Shown in pieces: positions 42,898 through 51,784 of a DNA stretch of 64,000 bases. The notes beneath the pieces were generated by a model. The model ran no database searches. It saw only the letters and a list, made by a program, of their open reading frames with translations, and had not been told where the DNA came from. A program made the position numbers and the translations under genes. This DNA comes from Tessaracoccus sp. MC1679. Its GTDB lineage: Bacteria; Actinomycetota; Actinomycetes; Propionibacteriales; Propionibacteriaceae. Location: NCBI RefSeq assembly GCF_014164775.1, contig NZ_JACJGB010000001.1:496001-560000 (forward strand), given 5' to 3'. Each line of letters begins with the position of its first letter. The stretch's first letter is position 1.

Positions 42898-42994
42898 ACT
42901 GGCCGAGCCGATCGTGCTCGCGGCCCTGGCCACCCCGGAACACACCGAGGCCCGCTGGGGCGAGGAATCGCAGCAAACCTCTGACGCGGGACAC

Positions 42995-43000
42995 TAGATT
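42995..43000 (+). promoter_or_regulatory. -10 box of leaderless transcript
   Basis: TAGATT ends 6 nt before the ATG at 43007, and no ribosome site is present. Confidence 0.5.
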
Positions 43001-43006
43001 CGGTCC

Positions 43007-44779
43007 ATGGACCCGTCGACGACGACGCCCGCAGCCTGGGAGCGCTACCTCCCCGGGGTCGCGGTGCTGCGCCGCTACGAGCGCCGCTGGCTGCGCGGCG
43101 ACACTGTCGCGGGCGTGACGGTGGCCGCCTACCTCATCCCCCAGGTGATGGCCTACGCCGTCATCGCCGGCCTCCCCGCCGTCGTCGGCCTGTGGGCCAT
43201 CCTCGCTCCGCTGCTGCTCTACGCCGCGCTGGGATCGTCGCGGCAGATGTCCGTGGGCCCGGAATCGACGACGGCGCTCATGACGGCGGCCGGCGTCGGT
43301 GCGCTGGTGGCCGCGGCGGGCGGCCCCGAACAGTATGCGGAGGTGGCTGCCCTGCTCGCGATCGCCGTCGGCCTGGTGTGCCTGGTGGGATGGCTCGCGC
43401 GGTTGTCGTTCCTGGCGACGCTACTGTCGCGGCCTGTCCTCGTCGGATACATGGTGGGGATCGCGGCGCTGATGATCGTCAGCCAGTTCGGCAAGGTGGC
43501 CAAGCTCGAGATCGAGGCCGAGTCCACGCTGGGCGCAACCTGGGAGTTCGTGACGCGCCTCGGGGAGGCCCACCTCCCGACGGTGGCAATGGCCGCGGTG
43601 GTGCTCGTGCTGCTGTTCGTGGCGAGGTGGTTGGCCCCGAAACTCCCCAGCCCCCTCATCGTGCTGCTGACAGCGGCCGGGGTGGTCGCGTTCTTCGGGT
43701 TGGAGCGCTACGGCCTCGACATCGTCGGCGACGTACCGTCCGGGCTGCCCGCGCCCAGACTTCCCGGGCTCGCCGACGTGTCGCTGCTCGCGCTCCTCCC
43801 CTATGCCGCGGGCATCGCCGTGGTGGGCTACTCGGACAACGTGCTCACCGCCCGCGCCTTCGCGGCGAAGCGGCGCCAGAACATCGATGCGGGACAGGAA
43901 CTGTTCGCCCTCGGTGCCGTCAACGTCGCGACCGGCCTGCTGCAGGGGTTCCCGGTCTCGTCCAGCGGGTCGCGGACGGTGTTGGGCGACGCCGTCGGGT
44001 CACGCACGCAACTTCACTCGCTTGTGGCACTGGCCGCGGTGGTCGCCACTCTGCTGTTCGCCGGTCCGGTCCTCTCCACTTTCCCGATGGCGGCCCTCGG
44101 CGCGCTGGTGATCTACGCCGCCACCAGGCTGGTGGATGTCGCGGAGATCCGACGGATCGCTAGGTTCCGGTGGAGCGAGCTCGCACTGACGGCCGTGACC
44201 ACGGTCTCCGTCGTGGTGTTCGGGGTGCTCGGCGGCATCGGAATCGCCATCGCGCTGTCCCTGCTGGATCTCATCCGGCGGATGGCCCACGCGCACGATG
44301 GGGTGCTCGGCTACGCGCCAGGCGTCGCGGGCATGCACGACATCGACGACTATCCCAACGCCACCCAGGTACCCGGGCTTGTGGTGTACCGCTACGACTC
44401 CCCGCTGTTCTTCGCCAACTCCGACGACTTCCTCAGCCGCGCCGAGGCGGCCGTGGACCGCGCGCCCCAGCCCGTGCGGTGGTTCCTGCTCAACGCCGAA
44501 GCCAACGTGGAGGTGGACCTCACGGCCGTCGACACCCTCGAACTCCTCCGGGAGCGGCTCGCGGCCAGGGACGTCATCTTCACCATGGCCAGGGTCAAGC
44601 AGGACCTCCACGATCAGTTGGCCGCCGCGGGCTTCGTCGACAAGGTGGGCGACGGCCGCATCTTCGCCACGCTGCCGACGGCGGTGCGCGCCTACGCAAG
44701 GTGGCACCGCGATGAGCTGGGAGAGACACCTGATGGGTTGCCACCGGAGATCCTCCGCCCCACCGAGCCGCCCGCCTGA
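43007..44779 (+). CDS. SulP family inorganic anion transporter
   Basis: The 590-aa transporter has an N-terminal SulP signature (AYLIPQVMAYAVIAGLPAVVGL), about eleven helices and a C-terminal STAS domain (VVYRYDSPLFFANSDDFLSR, then LNAEANVEVDLTAVDTL). It moves sulfate, bicarbonate or similar anions across the membrane. It is monocistronic, and its stop is 5 bp from the convergent response-regulator gene. The substrate is not resolved. Confidence 0.93.
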   Translation: MDPSTTTPAAWERYLPGVAVLRRYERRWLRGDTVAGVTVAAYLIPQVMAYAVIAGLPAVVGLWAILAPLLLYAALGSSRQMSVGPESTTALMTAAGVGALVAAAGGPEQYAEVAALLAIAVGLVCLVGWLARLSFLATLLSRPVLVGYMVGIAALMIVSQFGKVAKLEIEAESTLGATWEFVTRLGEAHLPTVAMAAVVLVLLFVARWLAPKLPSPLIVLLTAAGVVAFFGLERYGLDIVGDVPSGLPAPRLPGLADVSLLALLPYAAGIAVVGYSDNVLTARAFAAKRRQNIDAGQELFALGAVNVATGLLQGFPVSSSGSRTVLGDAVGSRTQLHSLVALAAVVATLLFAGPVLSTFPMAALGALVIYAATRLVDVAEIRRIARFRWSELALTAVTTVSVVVFGVLGGIGIAIALSLLDLIRRMAHAHDGVLGYAPGVAGMHDIDDYPNATQVPGLVVYRYDSPLFFANSDDFLSRAEAAVDRAPQPVRWFLLNAEANVEVDLTAVDTLELLRERLAARDVIFTMARVKQDLHDQLAAAGFVDKVGDGRIFATLPTAVRAYARWHRDELGETPDGLPPEILRPTEPPA

Positions 44780-44784
44780 ATGGT

Positions 44785-45447
44785 TCAGCCGCCCGGCTGG
44801 ACCAACCCGTGCTCGTAGGCGATGATCACGAGCTGGGCGCGATCCCTGGCGTCGAGCTTGGTCAACAGCCGGCTGACGTGGGTCTTGGCCGTGGCATAGC
44901 TGATCACCAGCCTCTGCGCGATCTCCGCGTTCGACAGTCCGGCCGCCACCGCGGCCAGCACCTCCGCCTCGCGGTCCGTGAGGGCGTCAAGCGCCGGCCC
45001 GACGGGGACCATCGGTGGCGCGCCGCGACGGAACTCCTCGATCAGGCGGCGGGTGGCGTGAGGCGCCAGCAAGGCCTCCCCCGAGGCAACCACGCGTAGC
45101 GCCTCCAGCAGCCGCTCGGGTTCGGTGTCCTTGGGCAGGAATCCGCTCGCCCCCGCCCGGAGCGCGGCGAAAACGTTCTCGTCGTGATCGAAAGTGGTCA
45201 GCACGAGCACCCTGCAGCCGTCTGTGGACGGGTCGCCGACGATCCGCCGCGTAGCTTCCAGCCCGTCGATCCCCGGCATCCGGATGTCCATCAGCACCAC
45301 GTCGGGGCATTGCTCGCGCACCAGCGAGACGGCCTCCAACCCGTCGCCGGCCAGACCCGCGACCTCGAAGCCAGGCTCGTGGCGAAGCAGTAGCGCCAAC
45401 CCGCTCCGGACCAGGGCCTCGTCGTCTGCGATGACAACCCGGATCAT
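44785..45447 (-). CDS. NarL/FixJ-family response regulator
   Basis: The 220-aa protein has a receiver domain (DDE at residues 8-10, Asp54 in VLMDIRMPG) and a LuxR-type helix-turn-helix (LTDREAEVLAAVAAGLSNAEIAQRL, then AKTHVSRLLTKL). It is coupled to the kinase upstream by an ATGA overlap. It belongs to the DesR/LiaR-like group common in actinobacteria. Confidence 0.93.
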   Translation of the reverse strand: MIRVVIADDEALVRSGLALLLRHEPGFEVAGLAGDGLEAVSLVREQCPDVVLMDIRMPGIDGLEATRRIVGDPSTDGCRVLVLTTFDHDENVFAALRAGASGFLPKDTEPERLLEALRVVASGEALLAPHATRRLIEEFRRGAPPMVPVGPALDALTDREAEVLAAVAAGLSNAEIAQRLVISYATAKTHVSRLLTKLDARDRAQLVIIAYEHGLVQPGG

Positions 45448-46595
45448 GCGTCGGCCTCCTGTCGCGGCAATCTGGCCACCACCTCGTAGCCACCCTCGTC
45501 GCGTGGTCCCGCCTCGAGGCTGCCTCCCCACATCGTGACCCGCTCCCGCATTCCGAGCTGACCGGAAGCCGGGCCGACCCCCGCCGAGGTGCCACGTCCG
45601 CCGTCGATGATCCGCAGCACGAGCTCCGCCGGGGCGAACGCGACCCGGACGGTTGCCCGACCGGTGCCGGCATGCCGGACCACGTTGGTCAGCGACTCCT
45701 GCAGCACGCGGTAGACGGCCGTCTCCATCGACGCCGGCATCGGCCACGGCTCACCGCTCTGCTCAAGATCGACCCGCAGCCCCGCGTCAGCCAGTGAGGC
45801 GACCAGCGCGGGGATGGCCGTCAGACCCGGAGTCGGGTCCGCGACATCCAAGGGCTCCCGCACGGTGGCGAGGATCTGGCGGACCTCGCGCAGCGAGTCC
45901 CGGCTGCGCTCGGCGATGGCCAGCAGGGCAGCCTTCGCCTCGGCTGGATCCGAGTCCACGACCCGCGCCCCCACGCCCGCCTGCAGGGCGATCACGCCGA
46001 GGGAATGCCCCACCACGTCGTGCAGCTCCCGTGCGATCCGCAGCCGCTCCTCCGTGAGCGACGCTCTCGCCTCCTCGCGCTGGATCCTGACCGTGAGCTC
46101 CGCCCGCACAGCGGCCAGCACTGCGGCGTCGCGCCGCAGCCGCATGGCCCGCCCGAGCACGAACGACCCGGCGAACAGTGCCAGGTTGGTCACGGCCTCC
46201 CCGAACGGCATCCGGTCCGGGAAGGCGGCGGAGACCACCACCACCAGGCACGTCGCGAAGACGGCCCCGACGACGGTGGCGGCCCGCGAGCCGTGCGCCG
46301 CGACCGTGTAGGCGACGAGGAACAGCCCCGCCCCGACGACCGCCGTGCCGAAGCCGAGCCCGATCATCGCAACCACCAGTGCACCGGAGGCCAGCAGGAC
46401 TGGGAGAGGGGCGGCCCGCCGGGCGGCGTAGAGGGCGGAGGTGGCCACCGTCAGCCCGAGCTGGAGCGGTGGAATGGACCCCGTGGTGGCGCCCGCGGCA
46501 AACAGCGAGGCTGCGAGCAGGCCCAGCGCGAAGGCGGTGTCCAGGACCCAGGGTCGGGCCTGGTCCACTCGGCGGAGGCTCGCCCAGATGCTCAC
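45444..46595 (-). CDS. NarL-type sensor histidine kinase
   Basis: The 383-aa kinase has five to six predicted membrane helices in residues 20-165, then HisKA_3 with RIARELHDVVGHSL (His192) and a short HATPase_c domain (LQESLTNVVRHA, GQLGMRERV). The GTG at 46595 is chosen because the longer frame upstream encodes a basic segment unlike the family. It phosphorylates the regulator encoded downstream. The divergent hydrolase gene may be a target. Confidence 0.9.
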   Translation of the reverse strand: MSIWASLRRVDQARPWVLDTAFALGLLAASLFAAGATTGSIPPLQLGLTVATSALYAARRAAPLPVLLASGALVVAMIGLGFGTAVVGAGLFLVAYTVAAHGSRAATVVGAVFATCLVVVVSAAFPDRMPFGEAVTNLALFAGSFVLGRAMRLRRDAAVLAAVRAELTVRIQREEARASLTEERLRIARELHDVVGHSLGVIALQAGVGARVVDSDPAEAKAALLAIAERSRDSLREVRQILATVREPLDVADPTPGLTAIPALVASLADAGLRVDLEQSGEPWPMPASMETAVYRVLQESLTNVVRHAGTGRATVRVAFAPAELVLRIIDGGRGTSAGVGPASGQLGMRERVTMWGGSLEAGPRDEGGYEVVARLPRQEADA

Positions 46596-46759
46596 CTCAG
46601 CAACGTAGCCCGACGGGAGGGGCCCCGACAACGGTCTACAGATGTATCTCCGCCTACATCTCCAGCGAAATCGTCTTCCGGTGTGCCCCCTCAGGAGGAT
46701 GCAGGAGACCAGTCCTCCGCCCGACGCGGCACCCACTCCGCGTCGGCGACGCTGATGCC

Positions 46760-48235
46760 ATGACACACGGTGATGCACTGACAGCTCCACTCCACTCGTC
46801 CCGCTGGGCTCGCCTGGCGCTGGCGCACCTGACCGCCGCGGGAGGCGGCGCGATCGCGGGGCTCATCCAACCCGTCGGGCCGGTGACGGCGGCAGGCGGG
46901 ATCGCACTGATGGCCGCCGCGCTCGCCGTCGGCCTGCTCGCCGGCGCGCTGGCCCGCACCCGCTGGGTCCTGCCCCTGGCTCCGGTGGCCTGGATCCTGG
47001 CCTTCGAGGTCGCCCGGGCCGGCGCGGGGCTGGCGACCACCGGGCCCCTGGACCTGGGCACCGCGTTCGGAGCCATCGCCTTCGCCCTCGGCCGGGTCGC
47101 GGCCTGGGGCCTGGCCGGGCTGGCTCTCCTCGTCGGCGCGGCGTGGGGAAGCCGTCGCGACGCCGGGGCACGGCGCCCGGTGGTGTTGGCGCTCGCCACG
47201 GGCCTCGTCGCGCTGCTGGCGCTCTCGCTGCTGCTGCCCCCGACCTCACCGGCGCTCCGGGGACCCGACGGCGTCCCAGTCGACGGCGCGGTCTCAGAGC
47301 TGGTGCAGGTGGAGCTGGGCGGTCACGAGCAATGGATCCAGGTGCGCGGGGCGAATCCGGACCTGCCGGTGCTGCTCTACCTGAGCGGCGGCCCCGGTCA
47401 GAGCGACCTTTCCTACTCTCGGGTGCTGCTGGAGCCGCTCACCCAGGACTTCCTCGTGGTGGGGTGGGACCAGCGCGGGACCGGCAAGTCCTATCCCAGC
47501 CTCGACGCAGCCACGCTCACGCTCGAGCAGGCGGTGGCCGACACCGTTGAGTTGTCGCGCTGGCTGGCGGATCGCTACGGCGAGGAGCGGATCTACCTGC
47601 TCGGCGAGTCGTGGGGGACGCTGCTCGGGGTGCTGGCCGTGCGCACCGCGCCGGAGGTGTTCCACGCCTACCTCGCCAGCGGGCAGATGGTGGACCCGCT
47701 CGAGACCGACGAGGGCATCTACCGCGACCTGGTGACCACGGCCCTGGGCAACGGCGACGGCACGCTGGTGGCCGACCTGGCCGCGATGGGCCCTCCCCCG
47801 TACGGCGACGTCTTCGACTACGCGATGATCATGGCGCACTACCCCCTCCTGGAGGAGGGATACATCCCACCAGAGGCCTACCGGCAGCGCGGGGAGGCCA
47901 GCGGCGTCGGCCCGTGGGGGGTCCTCGGCCAGGAATACGGGCCGCTCGAGAAGCTCAGCGTGGTGCGCGGCGTGATGGACATGTTCGCCGTCATGTATCC
48001 CCAGCTCCAGGACCTCGACCTGCGCCGCGACGCACCCCGCCTGGAGGTGCCGGTCTACCTGCTGGTCGGTGAGCACGAGCTGGCCGCCCGCGTGGGGCCG
48101 GCGAAGGAATGGTTCGACCTCCTGGAGGCGCCGGAGAAGCGCTGGTACAGCCTGCCCGACGCCGGCCATTCGGTGGCCTTCGAGCAGGCCGATGAGCTGC
48201 ATCGGATTCTGCTGGAGGACGTGCGCCCGGCGTGA
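46760..48235 (+). CDS. Membrane-anchored alpha/beta hydrolase (peptidase S33-like)
   Basis: The 491-aa protein begins with four or five hydrophobic helices (about 18-165). An alpha/beta hydrolase of the proline iminopeptidase type follows, with the oxyanion-type motif SGGPGQSD, GWDQRGTGKS, the nucleophile in GESWGT and a C-terminal His in DAGHSVAF. It is likely a membrane-bound hydrolase with the active site outside the cell, acting on peptides or esters. It diverges from the two-component operon. Confidence 0.85.
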   Translation: MTHGDALTAPLHSSRWARLALAHLTAAGGGAIAGLIQPVGPVTAAGGIALMAAALAVGLLAGALARTRWVLPLAPVAWILAFEVARAGAGLATTGPLDLGTAFGAIAFALGRVAAWGLAGLALLVGAAWGSRRDAGARRPVVLALATGLVALLALSLLLPPTSPALRGPDGVPVDGAVSELVQVELGGHEQWIQVRGANPDLPVLLYLSGGPGQSDLSYSRVLLEPLTQDFLVVGWDQRGTGKSYPSLDAATLTLEQAVADTVELSRWLADRYGEERIYLLGESWGTLLGVLAVRTAPEVFHAYLASGQMVDPLETDEGIYRDLVTTALGNGDGTLVADLAAMGPPPYGDVFDYAMIMAHYPLLEEGYIPPEAYRQRGEASGVGPWGVLGQEYGPLEKLSVVRGVMDMFAVMYPQLQDLDLRRDAPRLEVPVYLLVGEHELAARVGPAKEWFDLLEAPEKRWYSLPDAGHSVAFEQADELHRILLEDVRPA

Positions 48236-48252
48236 CGCGATCTGCTGCGAGG

Positions 48253-48618
48253 TCAGCGATCCCGTAGCCGGTCAAGGTCGCGGCGCTCCCGCTTGGTGGG
48301 TCTGCCCGCGCCGCGATCGCGGACCGCCACCCGGCCCACCATCTCCGGGATCGGCGGCGGCTTCTCGGGTGTCCGGTCGAGGTAGGCGGCCTGGGCGATC
48401 GGCGCACCGACCCGCTTCTCCAGGTTCGGGTCCACCACCTGGATCAGCTTCTCCTCCTGCTCGCGACGCACCCTGATCACCTGCCCGGGCATGACGTGCT
48501 GCGACGGCTTGGCGAGCTTGTCGTCGACCCGGACGTGCCCGCCGCGCACCGCGGCCGTGGCGGACGAGCGCGTCTTGTACATCCGCACCGCCCACAGCCA
48601 GGAGTCGAGTCGAGCCAT
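48253..48618 (-). CDS. S4-domain RNA-binding protein (Hsp15-like)
   Basis: The 121-aa protein starts with an S4 domain (ARLDSWLWAVRMYKTRSSATAAVRGGHVRVDDKLAKPS) and ends in a basic tail (RDRGAGRPTKRERRDLDRLR). It resembles Hsp15/YrfH-type proteins that bind ribosomal RNA or stalled 50S subunits. The length is slightly below that of E. coli Hsp15. It reads toward the hydrolase gene. Confidence 0.9.
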   Translation of the reverse strand: MARLDSWLWAVRMYKTRSSATAAVRGGHVRVDDKLAKPSQHVMPGQVIRVRREQEEKLIQVVDPNLEKRVGAPIAQAAYLDRTPEKPPPIPEMVGRVAVRDRGAGRPTKRERRDLDRLRDR

Positions 48619-48645
48619 GGCCCGATCCTACGCGGACCAGGTTGC

Positions 48646-48690
48646 CCACAGCGTTATCCACAGCTGGGGAAAACTACGCGCGTGTAATTC
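48646..48690 (+). repeat. DnaA-box/palindrome element, copy B
   Basis: CCACAGC is followed by TTATCCACA (48654-48662) and the palindrome AACTAC-N6-GTAATT (48672-48689). Order, spacing and orientation match copy A at 2121-2166. It lies upstream of the S4 gene and marks the left side of a lower-GC islet. The rest of the gap 48619-48851 (48691-48851) shows nothing recognisable. Confidence 0.6.
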
Positions 48691-48851
48691 AAGTGAAGAA
48701 CGCGCGGTTGGTGGCAGGTGTCCGTTTACCACGAGCCGCAGCTACTTTTTATAAACGGGCCAGGGTCGGGAGCTTCTCGGCTCGTTAGCATTCTAGGGCC
48801 CCGTAACCGCACCCCGGCTGTGGCCTCCGAGGGGCCGCAGCAAGACCGCCA

Positions 48852-49133
48852 CTACCGCGCCTCGCCCTCGCGGGATTGAAGGTGGTGATGAACCGTCGCC
48901 TCTTCGAGCGTGAGTCCCTGGATCACCGACTCCATGAAGCCCCAGTCAAGCCCCAGGTCGTTGCCAATGCTCGGCGACATATCCTCACTTCGAGCTAGCT
49001 CCTGCAACTCCGCATAGGCCCCACCAGCAGCATCCAAGTGCTCGTTCAATCGGCGGGCCGCAGACTGCATGGCGAGCAGGGTCTCCGGAGACGGCGCGCG
49101 ATGCCTCCCAAAAGGGGGGAAGGGTTGCGTCAT
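48852..49133 (-). CDS. Orphan small protein, partner of secreted protein
   Basis: The 93-aa protein was not recognised. It is soluble, with helices around HLDAAGGAYAELQELARSEDM and LGLDWGFMESVIQG, and acidic. Its ATG overlaps the stop of the secreted-protein gene by one base (TGATG), so the two are translated together. Codon use and lower GC differ from the flanking genes. Confidence 0.55.
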   Translation of the reverse strand: MTQPFPPFGRHRAPSPETLLAMQSAARRLNEHLDAAGGAYAELQELARSEDMSPSIGNDLGLDWGFMESVIQGLTLEEATVHHHLQSREGEAR

Positions 49134-49777
49134 CAGCTCACCTTGAAGTTGCAGGCAAGCTTGACGTTGTCACTCTTGACCACGCCCATCTTTTTGCTCT
49201 TCAAGGTCACCTCTGCCTGGATCTGAAATTCCTTGGTGTAGGTGGTGTCACACTTCTTGACTCGATGCGCCGTCACAACCTTGCTCGAGACAGATTCCAA
49301 CGGGCTCATAGCGGTTTCCTGCTTGGTCTTCTGGAACGCAAACGCTCCCGTCTGCATCCAGAGTTGCGCCGAGATTGAACGCACATAGGTCGAGGCAGAG
49401 CCGTAGACATTGCAGTCATTCCATGCACCCCACTCGACATTGGAGTTCACCTTCTTGGGCAGGAAAAACCCCCCCTTGCAGATGCCTACACCAAATTCGA
49501 TATTCATCGGAGATGCGGCGCTGCCACTCCCGCTCTCTGTGATTGTCCAGTTCTGCCCATCGGAAACCAGTGTGTACTCGCCGAGGGGCTGGATATTGAC
49601 CTCCGCCCCCCGCACCCCGGCCCTCTCCAACAAACTCCGTTCGCTAGGCGGCAACTCCGACTGGAGGACCGTGGCCCCCTCGTCCTTGCCGTCCTCGTCG
49701 GCCATCACTGGCCCAGTAGACATCCCGACCAGGGATGCGGCCAGGACGGCCGCCATCAACATCTTCTGGGTGCGCAT
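49133..49777 (-). CDS. Orphan secreted protein with four cysteines
   Basis: The 214-aa protein has a signal peptide (about 1-29, cleavage after VMA) and a mature part of beta-rich character with four cysteines (GICKGG, NDCNVYG, KKCDTT, KLACNFK). No known family is recognised. It is followed by the small partner gene. The start at 49777 gives a normal signal peptide; the open frame upstream does not. Base composition is lower in GC than in neighbours, suggesting acquisition by transfer. Confidence 0.65.
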   Translation of the reverse strand: MRTQKMLMAAVLAASLVGMSTGPVMADEDGKDEGATVLQSELPPSERSLLERAGVRGAEVNIQPLGEYTLVSDGQNWTITESGSGSAASPMNIEFGVGICKGGFFLPKKVNSNVEWGAWNDCNVYGSASTYVRSISAQLWMQTGAFAFQKTKQETAMSPLESVSSKVVTAHRVKKCDTTYTKEFQIQAEVTLKSKKMGVVKSDNVKLACNFKVS

Positions 49778-49903
49778 CTCGACTCCTGTCGCTGTACCTG
49801 GCAATGACGCTAGCCACCGGATGCGGTGGCGGTACCCATCGGGCATCGAATCCCCGCCAAACGCTCATTCACCCTGAGTGGCGCAGTTCCCGCCCGGTCC
49901 ACA

Positions 49904-50130
49904 GTCACTCGCGACGGGGGCAGGACGAGACAGAGACTCAAGGCCAACGGATCGCGACGACGCTCCATCCGCGCGCGTACTCGCCGAGGAGACTCACTGC
50001 GCGATCTGTGGCCAGTGGATAGACAAGGGGCTCAAGACCCCCGATCCGATGAGCCCCGAGGTCGATGAAGACATCCCTCGAGCACGAGGCGGGATCTCAA
50101 TACGACCGGACTCGCCCGCCCTACATTGAA
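49904..50130 (+). pseudogene. Frameshifted HNH endonuclease remnant, phage type
   Basis: Three frames together spell a phage-type HNH protein: RTRQRLKANGSRRRSIRAR (to about 49975), then VLAEETHCAICGQWIDKGL and PDPMSPEVDEDIPRARGG (49977-50091), then SQYDRT in the third frame. Only the first zinc knuckle (CAIC) and the central EVDEDIP remain. At least two frameshifts are needed, so it is inactive. 50131-50470 is a further low-coding stretch without recognisable content. Confidence 0.55.
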
Positions 50131-50470
50131 CGAGTCGCCACCATCAACTCGTATTTTCAAACTAGAGACCGGGATCTCATTCAAACTAGAGCGCGTCTCG
50201 ACAGGTGTCGAGGGAGCCGCAACCTAGAGATGCCCCCAAGCCCCCCGATAGCCTGGGACATCAAGACCTCAATTCACAGTTGAGTCGTTCATCGAGGGTG
50301 TCTCTGTTCCCGCAGCGGCGCCCTCACTTCATGTCAGGACGCGCGCCTTCAACACCACAGCACCTTGGGGGCCACCCGCCACCGCCTCACAACCAAGCGG
50401 GCCCGGGAAGCGTCCGCGCGGTCCGCGGCAGTTCCGTGCGTTGAGTCTGCCTGGGACAACCTGCGCTAGC

Positions 50471-50845
50471 GTGCATCAAGCCCGCCGCCCAGGTTGGCAG
50501 GTGATCCTGGTGGCATTGGTCGGGCTGTGGGGGCTGTTGCTCATTGTTCTCACAGCGTTCCTCCTCGCGATGTCTACCGTCGGACAAGAGTTCAGCGTCA
50601 CAGCCCTCGGGACGGGGATCGCCGTGGGCATCGGCGCGATCATCACCCTGCTGCCCGTGCTCGCCTGGCTTCGCGATCACGGCGCCAAGCGACTGTGGCC
50701 CACGGTGGCCCCCGATCTGGTTTCGCGGCATGGATCCGCTCAGACGGGCGGGGTGTTTCCAGCCCAGCCGGCCCGACGTGTCAATGGGGGCCTGCAGCGT
50801 CTACACCTTCCGTCTACCCGAAGTCGGAGCAGGTTCTCGGTGCCA
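50471..50845 (+). pseudogene. Membrane ORF fragment running into repeat R1
   Basis: From a GTG at 50471 the frame encodes VHQARRPGWQVILVALVG and two hydrophobic helices (to about residue 70), then a hydrophilic stretch. The frame continues into R1 and only stops at 51085 inside the next gene, so the native C-terminus was probably lost. No ribosome site is seen. Confidence 0.35.
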
Positions 50846-51058
50846 CGCGGCAGATCCGGTAGTTGTTCATCGCGTGCGGGCCGGAGGGGGATCGATCCCA
50901 GTCGAACCCACCCCTCGTGCGAGGAAAGGACGGTCCCCCTGTTTGTGTGTCTGCAACTTGCTACCCATAGAGCGGCATCTGCGCATATATGCAGAAGCCG
51001 CTCTATGGATAGCAAGTTGCAGACCCCCTCGTCGACGACGACACCATTCCGGCAGGAT
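50846..51058 (+). repeat. Dispersed repeat R1, copy 2
   Basis: This is the second copy of the ~205-bp repeat described at 3373-3580, in the same orientation. The 5' block (CGCGGCAGATCCGG ... GCGGGCCGGAG) and the hairpin are the best conserved. The block around 50890-50915 differs most. It ends 8 bp before the Lon-N gene start, so it also occupies that gene's promoter region. Confidence 0.85.
50949..51024. other. 76-bp near-perfect hairpin in R1 copy 2
   Basis: The hairpin has the same length and outline as the one at 3473-3548. The inner ATAGAGCGGC stem pairs perfectly here; the outer arm has one mismatch (CCC against ATC). The loop is again GCATATAT-like. Confidence 0.85.
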
Positions 51059-51065
51059 CGCTGTC

Positions 51066-51722
51066 ATGACCGGCGCAACGCGTGAGCTACCGATGTTTCC
51101 GCTCGGCTCTGTGCTGTTTCCGGGCATGCCGTTGCAGCTGCGGGTCTTCGAGCCGCGCTACGTCGCGATGCTGTCAACGGTTCTCAGGGAAGCCGAGCAC
51201 GAGTTCGGGGTGGTGCTGATCGAGCGAGGCTCCGAGGTGGGGGGCGGCGACGCGCGGTTCGGGGTGGGCACCGTAGCGCGCATCGTGTCGATCGAGCCCA
51301 GCGAGGACTCGATTCTCCTACTGGCCTCCGGCGCCTCCCGCTTCGAGGTGGTGCGCTGGTTGCAGGACGACCCGTTCCCGCGGGCCCTGGTGCGCGACCT
51401 CGCCGCTGTGGAGCTCGACGACTCCACCGCCTCTGCGCTCAGCGAAGCCGAGTCCCTGGTGCGCGCCACCCTCTCCAGGGCGAGCGAGTTCGTGGAGCTC
51501 CCCTGGCCGGCCGACATCGAACTGTCGCCGGAGTTGGCGCAGCGCATCTGGCAGGTCTCCGGCATCGCACCGCTGAGCCCGATGGACCAGTACGCGCTGC
51601 TGCGCTCGGGAACCGCCTCCGAACTGCTGGCCCGGCTGGTTGAGGACACGCAGGGGGCCGACGTCCTCTTCTCCGCCGGGTGGGGGTCCGGCCTACCCGA
51701 CGCCGGCGGCCTGCCCGAGTGA
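51066..51722 (+). CDS. Lon-N (LON substrate-binding) domain protein
   Basis: The 218-aa protein is a stand-alone Lon N-terminal domain. It has LPMFPLGSVLFPGMPLQLRVFEPRYVAML at the start, EFGVVLIERGSEVGGGD, and a helical C-terminal half. It lacks the ATPase and protease parts of Lon. Such proteins may bind protein substrates, but their role in actinobacteria is not established. The ATG at 51066 lies 8 bp after repeat R1. Confidence 0.88.
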   Translation: MTGATRELPMFPLGSVLFPGMPLQLRVFEPRYVAMLSTVLREAEHEFGVVLIERGSEVGGGDARFGVGTVARIVSIEPSEDSILLLASGASRFEVVRWLQDDPFPRALVRDLAAVELDDSTASALSEAESLVRATLSRASEFVELPWPADIELSPELAQRIWQVSGIAPLSPMDQYALLRSGTASELLARLVEDTQGADVLFSAGWGSGLPDAGGLPE

Positions 51723-51784
51723 GGCCCCAGCCGTCCGCGACCCATCCGCGATAGCCACTGGATCCCGTCGGGAGTAAAGGATCC

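Noticed and set aside
46640-46680. Short inverted repeat AGATGTA/TACATCT before the NarL kinase
   Set aside because: Arms are short and no second copy or known motif supports a site; it may be a fortuitous dyad.
50880-50930. tRNA-like sequence on the minus strand of R1 (contains GGGTTCGA)
   Set aside because: Only a T-loop-like motif is present; no acceptor, D or anticodon stems could be drawn, and copy 1 does not keep it.
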